A stretch of 28,388 nt of DNA from an uncultured Oscillospiraceae bacterium (GCA_910584285.1 CAJTYK010000026.1:1-28388), one strand, 5' to 3'; positions 20,671 through 28,371 are shown, counted from the first letter of the stretch. Made by a program: numbers and translations. Notes: a model not told the origin generated them from the letters alone.

Positions 20671-22419
20671 TCAGAACCTGTATTCACAGCCGCCTTCAGC
20701 CTGGGAGCTCTCCGGCCTCTCCCCTTCCTCTGGCAGGGCCACGGTGAGCCGGGCGGTGACCAGCCCCCCCTGCCCGGGGAAGATGGACAGGCCGCAGGCC
20801 GGCCCGTACAGGATGCGCAGGCGCTGGTTCACGTTGGCGATGCCGATATTGCCCGACGGCTCCCCCGCCATGTCGCAGTCCGGGGAGAGCAGGCGGGCGA
20901 TGTGGGCCTCGTCCTCTGGGGAAAGTCCCCCGTCGTTTTCGATCTCCAGGATGAGGAAGCCGTCCCGCCGGAAGCCCCGCAGGGCGATGCGCCCCTGCCC
21001 GCCGGGGCCCACGCCGTGCTCCACCGCGTTTTCAATGACGGGCTGGAGGATGAGCCGGGGCACCTTGCGGTCCATCAGCTCATCCGGCAGGTCGATGTCC
21101 ACCCGCAGCCCCTTGCCGAACCGCTGGGACACGATGTAGAGGTAGGCATTGACGTAGGTCATCTCCTCCGAGAGGGGCACCTCCGGCCTGCCCTTCCGAT
21201 CCAGCGCCGCGTCCAGCACGGTGGACAGCGCCTCGATCATCCTGGATGTTTTCATGTCCCCGTTGATCCGGGCCTGCCAGTTGATGCTTTCCAGGGTGTT
21301 GTTGAGGAAATGGGGGTTGATGTGGGCCTGGAGGGCCTTGATCTGGGCGTCCCGCCGGGCCAGCTCCTCCTGATAGAGGCAGTCGAACTGGCGGCGGAGC
21401 TGGGCGGACATCCGGTTGAACGAGGCGGTGAGGTACTCAAATTCCCGGCTGCCCGCCTGGCAGTCGATCTGGCGGCCCCACTGTCCCTGCTGTATGTCCG
21501 CCGCGCCGTCCATCAGCGCGCCGATGGGCCGGGAGATCTTCCGCCGGAAAAAGCGGAAGGTGAACAGCAGCAGCAGCAGCAGGGACAGGGCCATGGCCCC
21601 CACCACCCAGCGGTAGGCCTCAAACCCGGTCAGCAGCACCGCGTAGTCCACCGCCGCCCGGCCCCGCAGGGTGAAGTCCCGGGTGCGCACCGCGTAGTCC
21701 AGCACGCCCTCCCCCTCCGGCGGCTGCCCGTCCCCTTTGACGGAGAGGGCGGCGGCCCCGCCCACCTCCACCGACACCGACGATGCCCAGCTCAGCAGGG
21801 ACAGATCCTCGAAGTAGTAGGGCTGATTCAGCGCCAGGGCCAGCACACCGACGGGCTGGTAGTCGGAGCCCATCAGGTTGCGCACCAGATAGAGCTGGCC
21901 ATCGCACTCCAGAAAACCCACGGCGGTGTCCAGCTCCCCGGCCAGCTCCAGCACGGCGGGCAGGTGGCCCCGCCACAGCTCCTGCACCTGCCGGGTGGAC
22001 AGCAGGCCGGATCTGCCGCCCACCACGGTGATGAACCGCTCCTCCGGGCTCTCCGTCAGGAAGAACACCCCGTAGCGGAATCGGCTGTCCGACTGGTACA
22101 GGCGGCTGAACAGGCCGTAGCAGCGGCGGTACAGCACGGCGTAGCTCCCGTCCCGCCGGTACTGGTTCCAAGCGTCCCGGAACTCCGGATCGTAGGAAGG
22201 CAGGCGGGACGCCTCCACGGCGCTGTTCACCCGGTCGGCCCCCATCTGGAGGTTGAGCTGGAACTGCTCCTCCACGGCCTGCCGGGTCTGCCGCCCCAGG
22301 CCCAGGGCCAGGTAGCTGCCCAGAATGGCCGCCGCCAGCGCCATGGGCAGCAGCCAGCACAGCAGGATGATAAAGGTCATCTGGCCCCGCAGGGAGCGCC
22401 TGTGTTTCGGCTCCGCCAT
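20671..22419 (-). CDS. YesM-type sensor histidine kinase
   Basis: A 582-residue membrane kinase of the His_kinase (PF06580) class. Order: helix 16-40; extracytoplasmic sensor about 41-270; helix 272-292; HAMP-like region 293-345; the box HINPHFLNN (366-374) with the phosphoacceptor histidine; HATPase with ENAVEHG (463-469) and GNIGIANVNQR (523-533). It should phosphorylate the YesN-type regulator at 16488-17231. The extreme C-terminus (QAEGGCEYRF) is encoded by DNA matching the end of the repeat at 28136-28297, so the gene may have been extended by repeat sequence. The ATG at 22419 has GGAGAGGAGGG upstream. It follows the mutase gene after about 135 nt containing hairpins. Confidence 0.94.
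   Translation of the reverse strand: MAEPKHRRSLRGQMTFIILLCWLLPMALAAAILGSYLALGLGRQTRQAVEEQFQLNLQMGADRVNSAVEASRLPSYDPEFRDAWNQYRRDGSYAVLYRRCYGLFSRLYQSDSRFRYGVFFLTESPEERFITVVGGRSGLLSTRQVQELWRGHLPAVLELAGELDTAVGFLECDGQLYLVRNLMGSDYQPVGVLALALNQPYYFEDLSLLSWASSVSVEVGGAAALSVKGDGQPPEGEGVLDYAVRTRDFTLRGRAAVDYAVLLTGFEAYRWVVGAMALSLLLLLLFTFRFFRRKISRPIGALMDGAADIQQGQWGRQIDCQAGSREFEYLTASFNRMSAQLRRQFDCLYQEELARRDAQIKALQAHINPHFLNNTLESINWQARINGDMKTSRMIEALSTVLDAALDRKGRPEVPLSEEMTYVNAYLYIVSQRFGKGLRVDIDLPDELMDRKVPRLILQPVIENAVEHGVGPGGQGRIALRGFRRDGFLILEIENDGGLSPEDEAHIARLLSPDCDMAGEPSGNIGIANVNQRLRILYGPACGLSIFPGQGGLVTARLTVALPEEGERPESSQAEGGCEYRF
20673..20688. repeat. Partial copy of the intergenic repeat at the kinase 3' end
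   Basis: AGAACCTGTATTCACA on the plus strand matches 15 of 16 bases of the reverse complement of 28282-28297, and 12 to 13 of 16 of 28136-28151. It overlaps the last codons and stop of the YesM-type kinase. Confidence 0.5.
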
Positions 22420-22483
22420 GGGAAGCCCTCCTCTCCTGTTTCAGCTCCGAGCTGAGCCCCTGCCCCGGGCGGGAGCTCAGCAC

Positions 22484-22510
22484 AAAGGGGGCCGCGGCGC
22501 GGCCCCCTTT
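22484..22510 (-). terminator. Stem-loop after the phosphohexomutase gene
   Basis: AAAGGGGGCCGC (22484-22495), loop GGC, GCGGCCCCCTTT (22499-22510): a perfect 12-bp stem ending TTTGTGC on the minus strand. A second stem (GCTGAGC with GCTCAGC) follows before the kinase ribosome binding site. The U-run is short, so termination is probably partial. Confidence 0.5.
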
Positions 22511-22555
22511 GAAACGCTTGTATTGACGCCCGGCGTCCCGGGCCGGGGCCCCGGA

Positions 22556-23989
22556 TCACTCTATCGTCCGTCCCTCCAGCCCCAGGAACTGCTCCATGCA
22601 GGCGGCGATGTCCGTCGCCCGGTCCAGCCCGTCCATCTCGCAGAACACCCGGAGCAGGGGCTCTGTGCCGGAGAACCGGGCCAGCACCCAGCCGCCGCCC
22701 TGGAAGTAGACCTTGCAGCCGTCGGCGTAGCTCACCCTTTCGATCTCCAGCCCGAAGTCGGGCAGGAGCTTGTCCTCCATCAGCAGCTGGTTGATCCGGG
22801 TTTTCTCCTCCCGGGAGAAGCGGAAGCCCCGCTCCACCATCTCATAGGCGCCGTACCGGGCGGCGATGTCCCCGTACAGCTCCGACAGCCGCCGTCCGGT
22901 GACCGCCATCATCTCCACCAGCAGGGCGGCGGCGTAGATGCCGTCCTTGCCCTGGATGTGGCCCCGGACGGTGAGGCCGCCGGAGCTCTCCCCGCCGATG
23001 ACCGCCCCGGTCTCCAGCATCTTGCCGGACACGTGCTTGAAGCCCACGGGCACCTCGTAGCAGGTCTCGCCGAACTGGCTGGCGATGGCGTCCAGCAGGT
23101 GGGTGGTGGCGATGTTGCGCACCGCCGCCCCGTGCCAGCCCTTGTAGCGCAGCAGGTAGTCATACAGCAGCACCAGGATCTTGTTGGGGTGGAGGAACTC
23201 CCCCTTGTCGTCGATGACGCCCAGCCGGTCGGCGTCGCCGTCGGTGGCAATGCCGATGTCGCAGCCGTTCTCCAGCACGAAGGACTGCAAGCCGATGAGG
23301 GTCTTGCTGTTGGGGGCGGGCAGGCGGCCGCCGAACAGGGCGTCCCGCCGCTCGTGTATGACGTCCACGTCGCACCGGGCGGTGATGAGAATGGTGCTCA
23401 GCGCCGTCTTGGACACGCCGAACATGGGGTCCAGCACCACCTTCAGCCGCCGGGAGCGGATGGCGTCCATATTCACCGAGCGGATGATGGAGTCGATATA
23501 GGGGTTCATGGGATCCACAATCTCAATCTGCCCCGTGCGCAGCCCCTCCTCATAGGGCGTGGCCGGGATCTCCCCCTCGGACAGGGCGTCGATGTACGTC
23601 TCAATGCTGCCGGTCACCGTCTCGTCGGCGTCCCGGCCCCCCTGGACGAACACCTTCACGCCGTTGTACAGCGCTGGGTTGTGGCTGGCCGTCACCGCCA
23701 TGCCGTAGGACAGCTCATAATAGTTCACGGCGAACATGATCAGCGGAGTGGGGGCCTCCCGCTCCACCACCAGGCAGCGCACCCCCGCCCCGGCCATCAC
23801 CTCGGCGGCCCAGTGGGCGGCCTCCCGGGAGAGGAAGCGGCGGTCGTAGCCGATGAGAAACCCCCGCCGGGCCGTCCCCTCGTCCTTCATCTTTTGCGCC
23901 AGCGCGGCGGTGAGCCGCTGGACGTTGGCCTTGGTGAAGCCGTCCCCGATGACGGCCCGCCAGCCGCCGGTTCCAAACCTGATGCTCAT
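22556..23989 (-). CDS. Phosphoglucomutase/phosphomannomutase family protein
   Basis: An alpha-D-phosphohexomutase that moves phosphate between C1 and C6 of a hexose, 477 residues, cytoplasmic. All four signatures are present: the catalytic phosphoserine loop TASHNP with Ser102; the Mg-binding DGDADR (250-255); the sugar-specificity loop GGESSGG (332-338); and the phosphate-binding RFSGTEP (438-444). The start FGTGGWRAVIGDGFTKANV is typical of the clostridial subgroup. It overlaps the GH94 stop as ATGA, so the two are translationally coupled. The mutase therefore probably takes the phosphorylase product: Glc-1-P to Glc-6-P, or GlcNAc-1-P to GlcNAc-6-P if the phosphorylase acts on chitobiose. 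Confidence 0.93.
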   Translation of the reverse strand: MSIRFGTGGWRAVIGDGFTKANVQRLTAALAQKMKDEGTARRGFLIGYDRRFLSREAAHWAAEVMAGAGVRCLVVEREAPTPLIMFAVNYYELSYGMAVTASHNPALYNGVKVFVQGGRDADETVTGSIETYIDALSEGEIPATPYEEGLRTGQIEIVDPMNPYIDSIIRSVNMDAIRSRRLKVVLDPMFGVSKTALSTILITARCDVDVIHERRDALFGGRLPAPNSKTLIGLQSFVLENGCDIGIATDGDADRLGVIDDKGEFLHPNKILVLLYDYLLRYKGWHGAAVRNIATTHLLDAIASQFGETCYEVPVGFKHVSGKMLETGAVIGGESSGGLTVRGHIQGKDGIYAAALLVEMMAVTGRRLSELYGDIAARYGAYEMVERGFRFSREEKTRINQLLMEDKLLPDFGLEIERVSYADGCKVYFQGGGWVLARFSGTEPLLRVFCEMDGLDRATDIAACMEQFLGLEGRTIE

Positions 23990-26385
23990 TTACTCCTGCT
24001 CCTTCCCATCACAACCGTGACCTCATTGACGCTTCCTTCGGGCCGGACGGGGATCAAGCCGTCCACCGCCTGCCCGTTGCAGGTGACGGAGGCCACGCCC
24101 TTTTCCACTCCGTCCGGGTTTTCCACCGTGATGCGGTATTCCGCCCCCCGCCACACCCGGGTGATCCGGAACTGCTTCCAGTCCGCCGGCACGCAGGGGT
24201 CGATGAGCAGCCCGCCGAACTGGGGCCGCACCCCTAAAATGTACCGGGTGGCGGCAAAATAGCTCCAGCCGCCGGAGCCGGTCATGAAGGGGTGCCGTGC
24301 CCGGCCGAAGGCGGAGTGGTCGGGCCCCATGACAAACTGGCAGTAGGAGTAGGGCTCGCTCTGCCGTACTTCTATTTTATCATTTTGCGCGGCGGGACAC
24401 AAGGCCCTGTAGAATTTCATGGCCCGGTCCCCTCGGCCCAGCGCCGCCTCGGCGCACCAGGCCCAGGGGTTGGAGTGGGAGAAGATGGAGCCGTTCTCCT
24501 TCACCCCGGGGTAGACCCGGGTGATGAAGCCGATGGCGTCGTCCGGCTTGGTGTAGCAGGGGGCATTGAGCCGCAGGCCGAACCCGGTGTAGAGGGATTG
24601 ATCCACCGCGTCCATGGCCTTCACCGCCCGCTCCCGATCCGCCGCGCCGGACAGCACCGCCCACACGTTGCTCTCCAGGTGCACCCGGCCCTCCGTGTCG
24701 GTGTGGGTACCGATTTTCCGGCCGTCGGCGGTGATGCCCCGGAGATACCACTCCCCGTCCCACAGCTCCCGCTGGCAGGTTTCCACCACGGCCCTGCGCA
24801 TGGCCTCGTAGTGCTCGGCGTCCGCCTCCCGTCCCAGGGCCCGGGCCGCGTCCACAAAATGCCCCAGGGCCCACACGTGGAGGAAGGACACCAGGGCGCT
24901 CTCCCCACCGCCCAAGTTCAGGCAGTCGTTCCAGTCCGCCCGCAGGCCCTTGCAGATGCCGTGCTCCCCCACCTGGGCGGCGGAGAAGTCCAGGATCTTC
25001 TTCAGGTGCTCATACACCGTCCCCTCCCCGCCGTCGGCGTAGCCCACCGTCTCATCGAAGAAGGACAGCTCCCCCGTCTCCCGGACATACTCCGCCACCG
25101 CCGCCACCAGCCACAGCGCGTCGTCGGCGCAGGCGTCGGCCAGTCCGTGGACGATGGACGCCTTGTCCGAGGTGGGGATGACAGTGGGGGACTTGTAGGC
25201 GGGCTTCTCCGGCTGGGGGCCGAACCAGGCCGGATCAAAGAGATGGAGCCCGTACCCGGAGGAGGTCAGCCCTTGCATGAGCTGGAGGATGCGCTTTCTG
25301 CACCCCTCGGGATTGGAGTGGGGGATGGTCATGGCGTCCTGGGCGGTGTCCCGGTAGCCCAAGCCGGTGCGCCCGCCCACCTCGATGAAGGAGGCGAACC
25401 GGGAGAACATCACGTTGATCTCGCTCTGGTACAGCGTCCAGGTGTTGAGCATCACGTTCAGATCCGGGTCGGGCGTGGACACCTGGAGCCGGGACAGCTT
25501 GTCCTCCCAGAACCGGGCCAGATCCGCCAGGGCGGCGTCCACCGCGGCGGGGTCGCGGTATTTCTCCCGGACGCGCCGTCCCTCCGCCCGGTCCCCCTCG
25601 CCCAGCATCCAGGTGAACCGGGTTCTCTCCCCGGGCGCCAGGGTGAGCTTTTTTTGTAGCACGGCGCAGTGGTTGCCCCCCTTCTCGCAGGAGGAGAAGC
25701 ACGCCCCCCGCTCCACCGCCAGGGGGTTGGACTCCGTGCGGTAGGGGCCCAGGAAGCTGTCCCGCAGGCAGTCGAAGCCGTCCGGCGCAAAGGAGGCCGC
25801 CATAAACTGGTGAGCGTGCTCGTAGAACAGCTCATAGTCGATGATCCCGTCCTCGTAATCGCTCCCGGCGCAGTACAGGGACATCTGGAAGTTCTGGTTG
25901 TCGATGGGGATCTGGTGATAGGAGAACTCGGCGTAGGAGTACACGCTCAGCGTGCGGGCCCGCCCCGACCTGTTCTCCAGCGCCAGATCCCACAGCTCCA
26001 CGTTTTCCCCCCGGGGGATGAACAGGGTTTGGGCGGCGCTGATCCCGCCCCGTGTGCACTCATACACCGAATAACTCAGCCCGTGGCGGCAGCGGTAGTC
26101 CGCCAAGTCCCCGCCGCAGGGCTGCCAGGACACCGACCAGTATTCCCCGGTCTCGTCGTCCCGGAGATAGATGTAGGGCCCCGGTCTGTCCATGGGCACC
26201 CCGTTGGGCCGGAAGCGGGTGATCCGGTGGTGCTCTGGGCTCTTGTAGAACAGGTAGCCCCCGGCGGTGTGGTTGACCACGGCGGCCAGCTCCTCCACCC
26301 CCAGATAGTTCGTCCAGGACACGGGCACATCCACCCGCTCGATGACGTATTCCCGCCGTTCCACGTCAAACTGTCCATACTTCAT
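23986..26385 (-). CDS. GH94 glycoside phosphorylase (chitobiose/cellobiose phosphorylase type)
   Basis: An inverting phosphorylase that splits a beta-linked disaccharide with phosphate, giving an alpha-sugar-1-phosphate and a free sugar. The 799-residue length matches GH94. The N-terminal beta-sandwich begins MKYGQFDVERREYVIERVDV and includes WTNYLGVEELAAVVNHTAGG. The (alpha/alpha)6 domain has GGRTGLGYRDTAQDA (337-351), LRADWNDCLNLGGGES (481-496) with Asp487 as the likely general acid, VKENGSIFSHSNPWA (628-642) and TGSGGW (702-707), a phosphate-contact region. From memory of family sequences, GGRTGLGYRDTAQD and SFLHVWAL resemble N,N'-diacetylchitobiose phosphorylase more than classical cellobiose phosphorylase, so specificity is uncertain. 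The ATG at 26385 has TAGGAGG upstream. It is first in the sugar locus and no signal peptide is seen. Confidence 0.9.
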   Translation of the reverse strand: MKYGQFDVERREYVIERVDVPVSWTNYLGVEELAAVVNHTAGGYLFYKSPEHHRITRFRPNGVPMDRPGPYIYLRDDETGEYWSVSWQPCGGDLADYRCRHGLSYSVYECTRGGISAAQTLFIPRGENVELWDLALENRSGRARTLSVYSYAEFSYHQIPIDNQNFQMSLYCAGSDYEDGIIDYELFYEHAHQFMAASFAPDGFDCLRDSFLGPYRTESNPLAVERGACFSSCEKGGNHCAVLQKKLTLAPGERTRFTWMLGEGDRAEGRRVREKYRDPAAVDAALADLARFWEDKLSRLQVSTPDPDLNVMLNTWTLYQSEINVMFSRFASFIEVGGRTGLGYRDTAQDAMTIPHSNPEGCRKRILQLMQGLTSSGYGLHLFDPAWFGPQPEKPAYKSPTVIPTSDKASIVHGLADACADDALWLVAAVAEYVRETGELSFFDETVGYADGGEGTVYEHLKKILDFSAAQVGEHGICKGLRADWNDCLNLGGGESALVSFLHVWALGHFVDAARALGREADAEHYEAMRRAVVETCQRELWDGEWYLRGITADGRKIGTHTDTEGRVHLESNVWAVLSGAADRERAVKAMDAVDQSLYTGFGLRLNAPCYTKPDDAIGFITRVYPGVKENGSIFSHSNPWAWCAEAALGRGDRAMKFYRALCPAAQNDKIEVRQSEPYSYCQFVMGPDHSAFGRARHPFMTGSGGWSYFAATRYILGVRPQFGGLLIDPCVPADWKQFRITRVWRGAEYRITVENPDGVEKGVASVTCNGQAVDGLIPVRPEGSVNEVTVVMGRSRSK

Positions 26386-26413
26386 GGCCCACGCCTCCTA
26401 TCTTATTGTCATG

Positions 26414-26442
26414 ATTTTACAACAGAGGAGCGGTGGAAATCC
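26414..26442 (-). promoter_or_regulatory. Possible promoter of the GH94 gene
   Basis: TAAAAT (26414-26419) on the minus strand, about 28 nt before the start codon, with only a weak TGGATT-like -35 at 17-18 nt spacing. A regulator-dependent promoter is plausible. Confidence 0.35.
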
Positions 26443-26486
26443 ATAGCGGATTCTGCGTTCTTTTGCCGCTGGTTGGCCGGCGGCGG

Positions 26487-26505
26487 AAAATCCGGTTCGG
26501 ATTTT
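26487..26505. promoter_or_regulatory. Palindromic operator candidate between divergent promoters
   Basis: AAAATCCGGTTCGGATTTT: two perfect 8-bp arms around GTT. It ends three bases before the -35 of the DUF1846 promoter and lies about 45 bp upstream of the proposed GH94 -35. It could bind a regulator of either gene. As a terminator it would be weak. Confidence 0.45.
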
Positions 26506-26508
26506 TCC

Positions 26509-26537
26509 TTGCCGAACGCCTCCAGTTGTGCTAAAAT
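26509..26537 (+). promoter_or_regulatory. Promoter of the DUF1846 gene
   Basis: TTGCCG (26509-26514), 17-nt spacer, TAAAAT (26532-26537) preceded by TGC, an extended -10. The start would be near 26544, leaving a leader of about 50 nt. It excludes translation from the upstream in-frame GTG at 26528. Confidence 0.7.
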
Positions 26538-26568
26538 CTGGAGGAGCGCGCATCAGAGAGAGGGGGAA

Positions 26569-26586
26569 GGGGCCGTCCGCGGCCCC
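26569..26586 (+). other. Hairpin between ribosome binding site and start of the DUF1846 gene
   Basis: GGGGCCG (26569-26575), loop TCCG, CGGCCCC (26580-26586). The purine-rich Shine-Dalgarno candidate (GAGAGGGGGAAGG, ending about 26570) is about 27 nt from the ATG, too far by linear count. If the hairpin forms, the effective distance is about 9 nt. Confidence 0.4.
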
Positions 26587-26593
26587 GCCGGTT

Positions 26594-28084
26594 ATGTACA
26601 ACAGGATGGGCTTTGACAATCAAAAGTATCTGGAGACCCAGTCCGCCCGCATACGGGAACGGATCGCCCAGTTCGGCGGCAAGCTGTACCTGGAGTTCGG
26701 CGGCAAGCTGTTTGACGATCACCATGCCGCCCGGGTGCTGCCCGGCTTCGCCCCGGACAGCAAGATCCGGATGCTGCTGGAGCTGCGGGACAGCGTGGAG
26801 ATGGTGATCGTCATCAACGCCGCCGCCATCGAGCAGAACAAGGTGCGGGGGGATCTGGGCATCACCTACGACGAGGATGTGCTCCGCCTCATCGACACCT
26901 TCCGGGAAAAGGGGCTGTACGTGGGCAGCGTCACCATCACCCAGTACGCCGGCCAGACCGCCGCCGACCTGTTCAAGCGCCGGCTGGAGGAGCTGGGGGT
27001 GCGGGTCTATCTGCACTACCCCATACCCGGCTATCCCCACGACGTGGGGCGGATCGTCTCCCCGGAGGGCTTCGGCAAAAACGACTACATCGAGACGGAT
27101 CGGCCCCTGGTGGTGGTCACCGCCCCCGGCCCCGGCTCGGGGAAGATGGCCACCTGCCTGTCCCAGCTCTACCACCACCATATTCGAGGGGTGCGGGCTG
27201 GCTACGCCAAGTTCGAGACCTTCCCCATCTGGAACCTGCCCCTGAAGCACCCGGTGAACCTGGCCTACGAGGCGGCCACGGCGGATCTCAACGACGTGAA
27301 CATGATCGACCCCTTCCACCTCCAGGCCTACGGGGAAACCACGGTGAACTATAACCGGGACGTGGAGGTGTTCCCGGTGCTCCAGGCCATGTTCGGCGAG
27401 ATCATGGGGGAGAGCCCCTACAAGTCCCCCACGGACATGGGGGTGAACATGGTGGGCAATTGCATCGCCGACGACGAGGTGGTGTGCGCCGCGGCGAAGC
27501 AGGAGATCGTCCGCCGGTACTACGCCGCCCAGTGCGACCGCCGCCGGGGCCAGGGCAGCGACGAGATCGTGTACAAGCTGGAACTGTTGATGAAGCAGGC
27601 CCAGGCGGGCCCGGATCTGCGCCCCGTCATCCAAACCGCGGAGGACAAGGAGGCGGAGACGGGGGAGCCCGCCGCCGCCATCCAGCTCCCCGACGGCCGG
27701 ATCGCCGTGGGCAAGACCTCCGAGCTGATGGGGGCCGCCGCCGCCGCCCTGCTCAACGCCCTGAAGGCGCTGGCGGGCATCGGGCGCAAGGAGCACGTCA
27801 TCACCCGGGAGGCCATCGAGCCCATCCAGGCCCTGAAGGTGGGCCATCTGGGCAGCCGCAACCCCCGCCTGCACAGCGACGAGGCCCTCATCGCCCTGGC
27901 CATCTCCACCGCCACCGTCCCCCTGGCCGCCCGGGCACTGGACAGCCTGGACCAGCTCCGGGACTGCGAGGCCCACTCGTCGGTCATCCTCACCGCCGCC
28001 GACAGCGGAACCTACGCCAAGCTGGGCCTGCGGCTGACCAGCACGCCCAAGTACCAGAGCAACCAGCAGCTCTATCACAAATAG
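26594..28084 (+). CDS. DUF1846 domain-containing protein
   Basis: A conserved cytoplasmic protein of Bacillota and some other bacteria with no established function. The 496-residue product has the usual family length. It begins MYNRMGFDNQKYLETQS and keeps family features: LYLEFGGKLFDDHHAARVLPG (split over 31-51), GDLGITYDEDVLRLID (86-101), a P-loop-like TAPGPGSGKMATCLS (176-190), KFETFPIWNLPLKHPVN, and DMGVNMVGNCIADDE. The GPGSGK loop suggests nucleotide or phosphate binding, but this is inference. The ATG at 26594 is chosen because the promoter starts transcription near 26544; ATG 26606 (MGFDNQKY) is an alternative that fits many homologues. It is the only plus-strand gene here and is divergent from GH94. 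Confidence 0.93.
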   Translation: MYNRMGFDNQKYLETQSARIRERIAQFGGKLYLEFGGKLFDDHHAARVLPGFAPDSKIRMLLELRDSVEMVIVINAAAIEQNKVRGDLGITYDEDVLRLIDTFREKGLYVGSVTITQYAGQTAADLFKRRLEELGVRVYLHYPIPGYPHDVGRIVSPEGFGKNDYIETDRPLVVVTAPGPGSGKMATCLSQLYHHHIRGVRAGYAKFETFPIWNLPLKHPVNLAYEAATADLNDVNMIDPFHLQAYGETTVNYNRDVEVFPVLQAMFGEIMGESPYKSPTDMGVNMVGNCIADDEVVCAAAKQEIVRRYYAAQCDRRRGQGSDEIVYKLELLMKQAQAGPDLRPVIQTAEDKEAETGEPAAAIQLPDGRIAVGKTSELMGAAAAALLNALKALAGIGRKEHVITREAIEPIQALKVGHLGSRNPRLHSDEALIALAISTATVPLAARALDSLDQLRDCEAHSSVILTAADSGTYAKLGLRLTSTPKYQSNQQLYHK

Positions 28085-28099
28085 GAATACGGATCAACG

Positions 28100-28183
28100 A
28101 AAAAGCCTGCCGGCTGGCCAATGTCACTAAGATTAAGAACTTGTATTTACCGCCGAAGCTGCCGGCTGGGCGAGGGCTTTTTT
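28100..28183 (+). terminator. Long-stem terminator after the DUF1846 gene
   Basis: AAAAAGCC (28100-28107) can pair with GGCTTTTT (28175-28182), followed by a run of six T (28178-28183). The stem encloses about 67 nt, with further imperfect pairing inside. TGCCGGCTGG occurs twice within it (28108-28117 and 28160-28169). The right half is shared with the foldback repeat. Confidence 0.5.
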
Positions 28184-28297
28184 CGCCAGACAAGGCGCAT
28201 TTTCGCAGGAATACTTTGTGTATTGCAAGAAAATACAACGCAGTATGGCGGAAAAAGACCCGTCCAGGCGGCGTTTGAGGTTGTGAATGCAGGTTCT
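28136..28297. repeat. Foldback (imperfect palindromic) intergenic repeat
   Basis: A 162-bp imperfect inverted repeat in lower-GC DNA. Outer ends: AGAACTTGTATTTACC (28136-28151) against TGTGAATGCAGGTTCT (28282-28297). Inner pairs: CTTTTTTCGCCA (28177-28188) with TGGCGGAAAAAG (28246-28257); GCG with CGC (28195-28197, 28239-28241); ATTTTC (28199-28204) with GAAAAT (28229-28234); AATAC (28210-28214) with GTATT (28220-28224) around a TTTGT loop. It could be a MITE-like element or a structured RNA. No ORF of note is inside. A related end fragment is at 20673-20688. Confidence 0.6.
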
Positions 28298-28304
28298 AAG
28301 GAAA

Positions 28305-28333
28305 GATGGACTTCACGAAAAGTGGAGTTCATC
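28305..28333 (+). other. 12-bp hairpin with GAAAA loop
   Basis: GATGGACTTCAC (28305-28316), loop GAAAA, GTGGAGTTCATC (28322-28333). All twelve positions pair if two G-U wobbles are allowed on the plus strand. On the minus strand these would be C-A mismatches, so an RNA made from the plus strand is favoured. Confidence 0.45.
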
Positions 28334-28371
28334 TGTAAGCGTCAAATAATACAGCACCTATCCCCCTGTGA

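Noticed and set aside
22507..22522. Catabolite repression (cre) site near TGAAACGCTTGTA
   Set aside because: It lacks the conserved TG and CA positions of the cre consensus and lies within a terminator-like region after the mutase.
26531..28078. 515-codon minus-strand ORF opposite the DUF1846 gene
   Set aside because: Low-complexity His/Gly/Leu translation. The plus-strand reading is an end-to-end match to a known family.
27990..28332. Small minus-strand ORFs in and beside the region after DUF1846
   Set aside because: They run through the foldback repeat or overlap the DUF1846 3' end, lack ribosome binding sites and show no recognisable protein.
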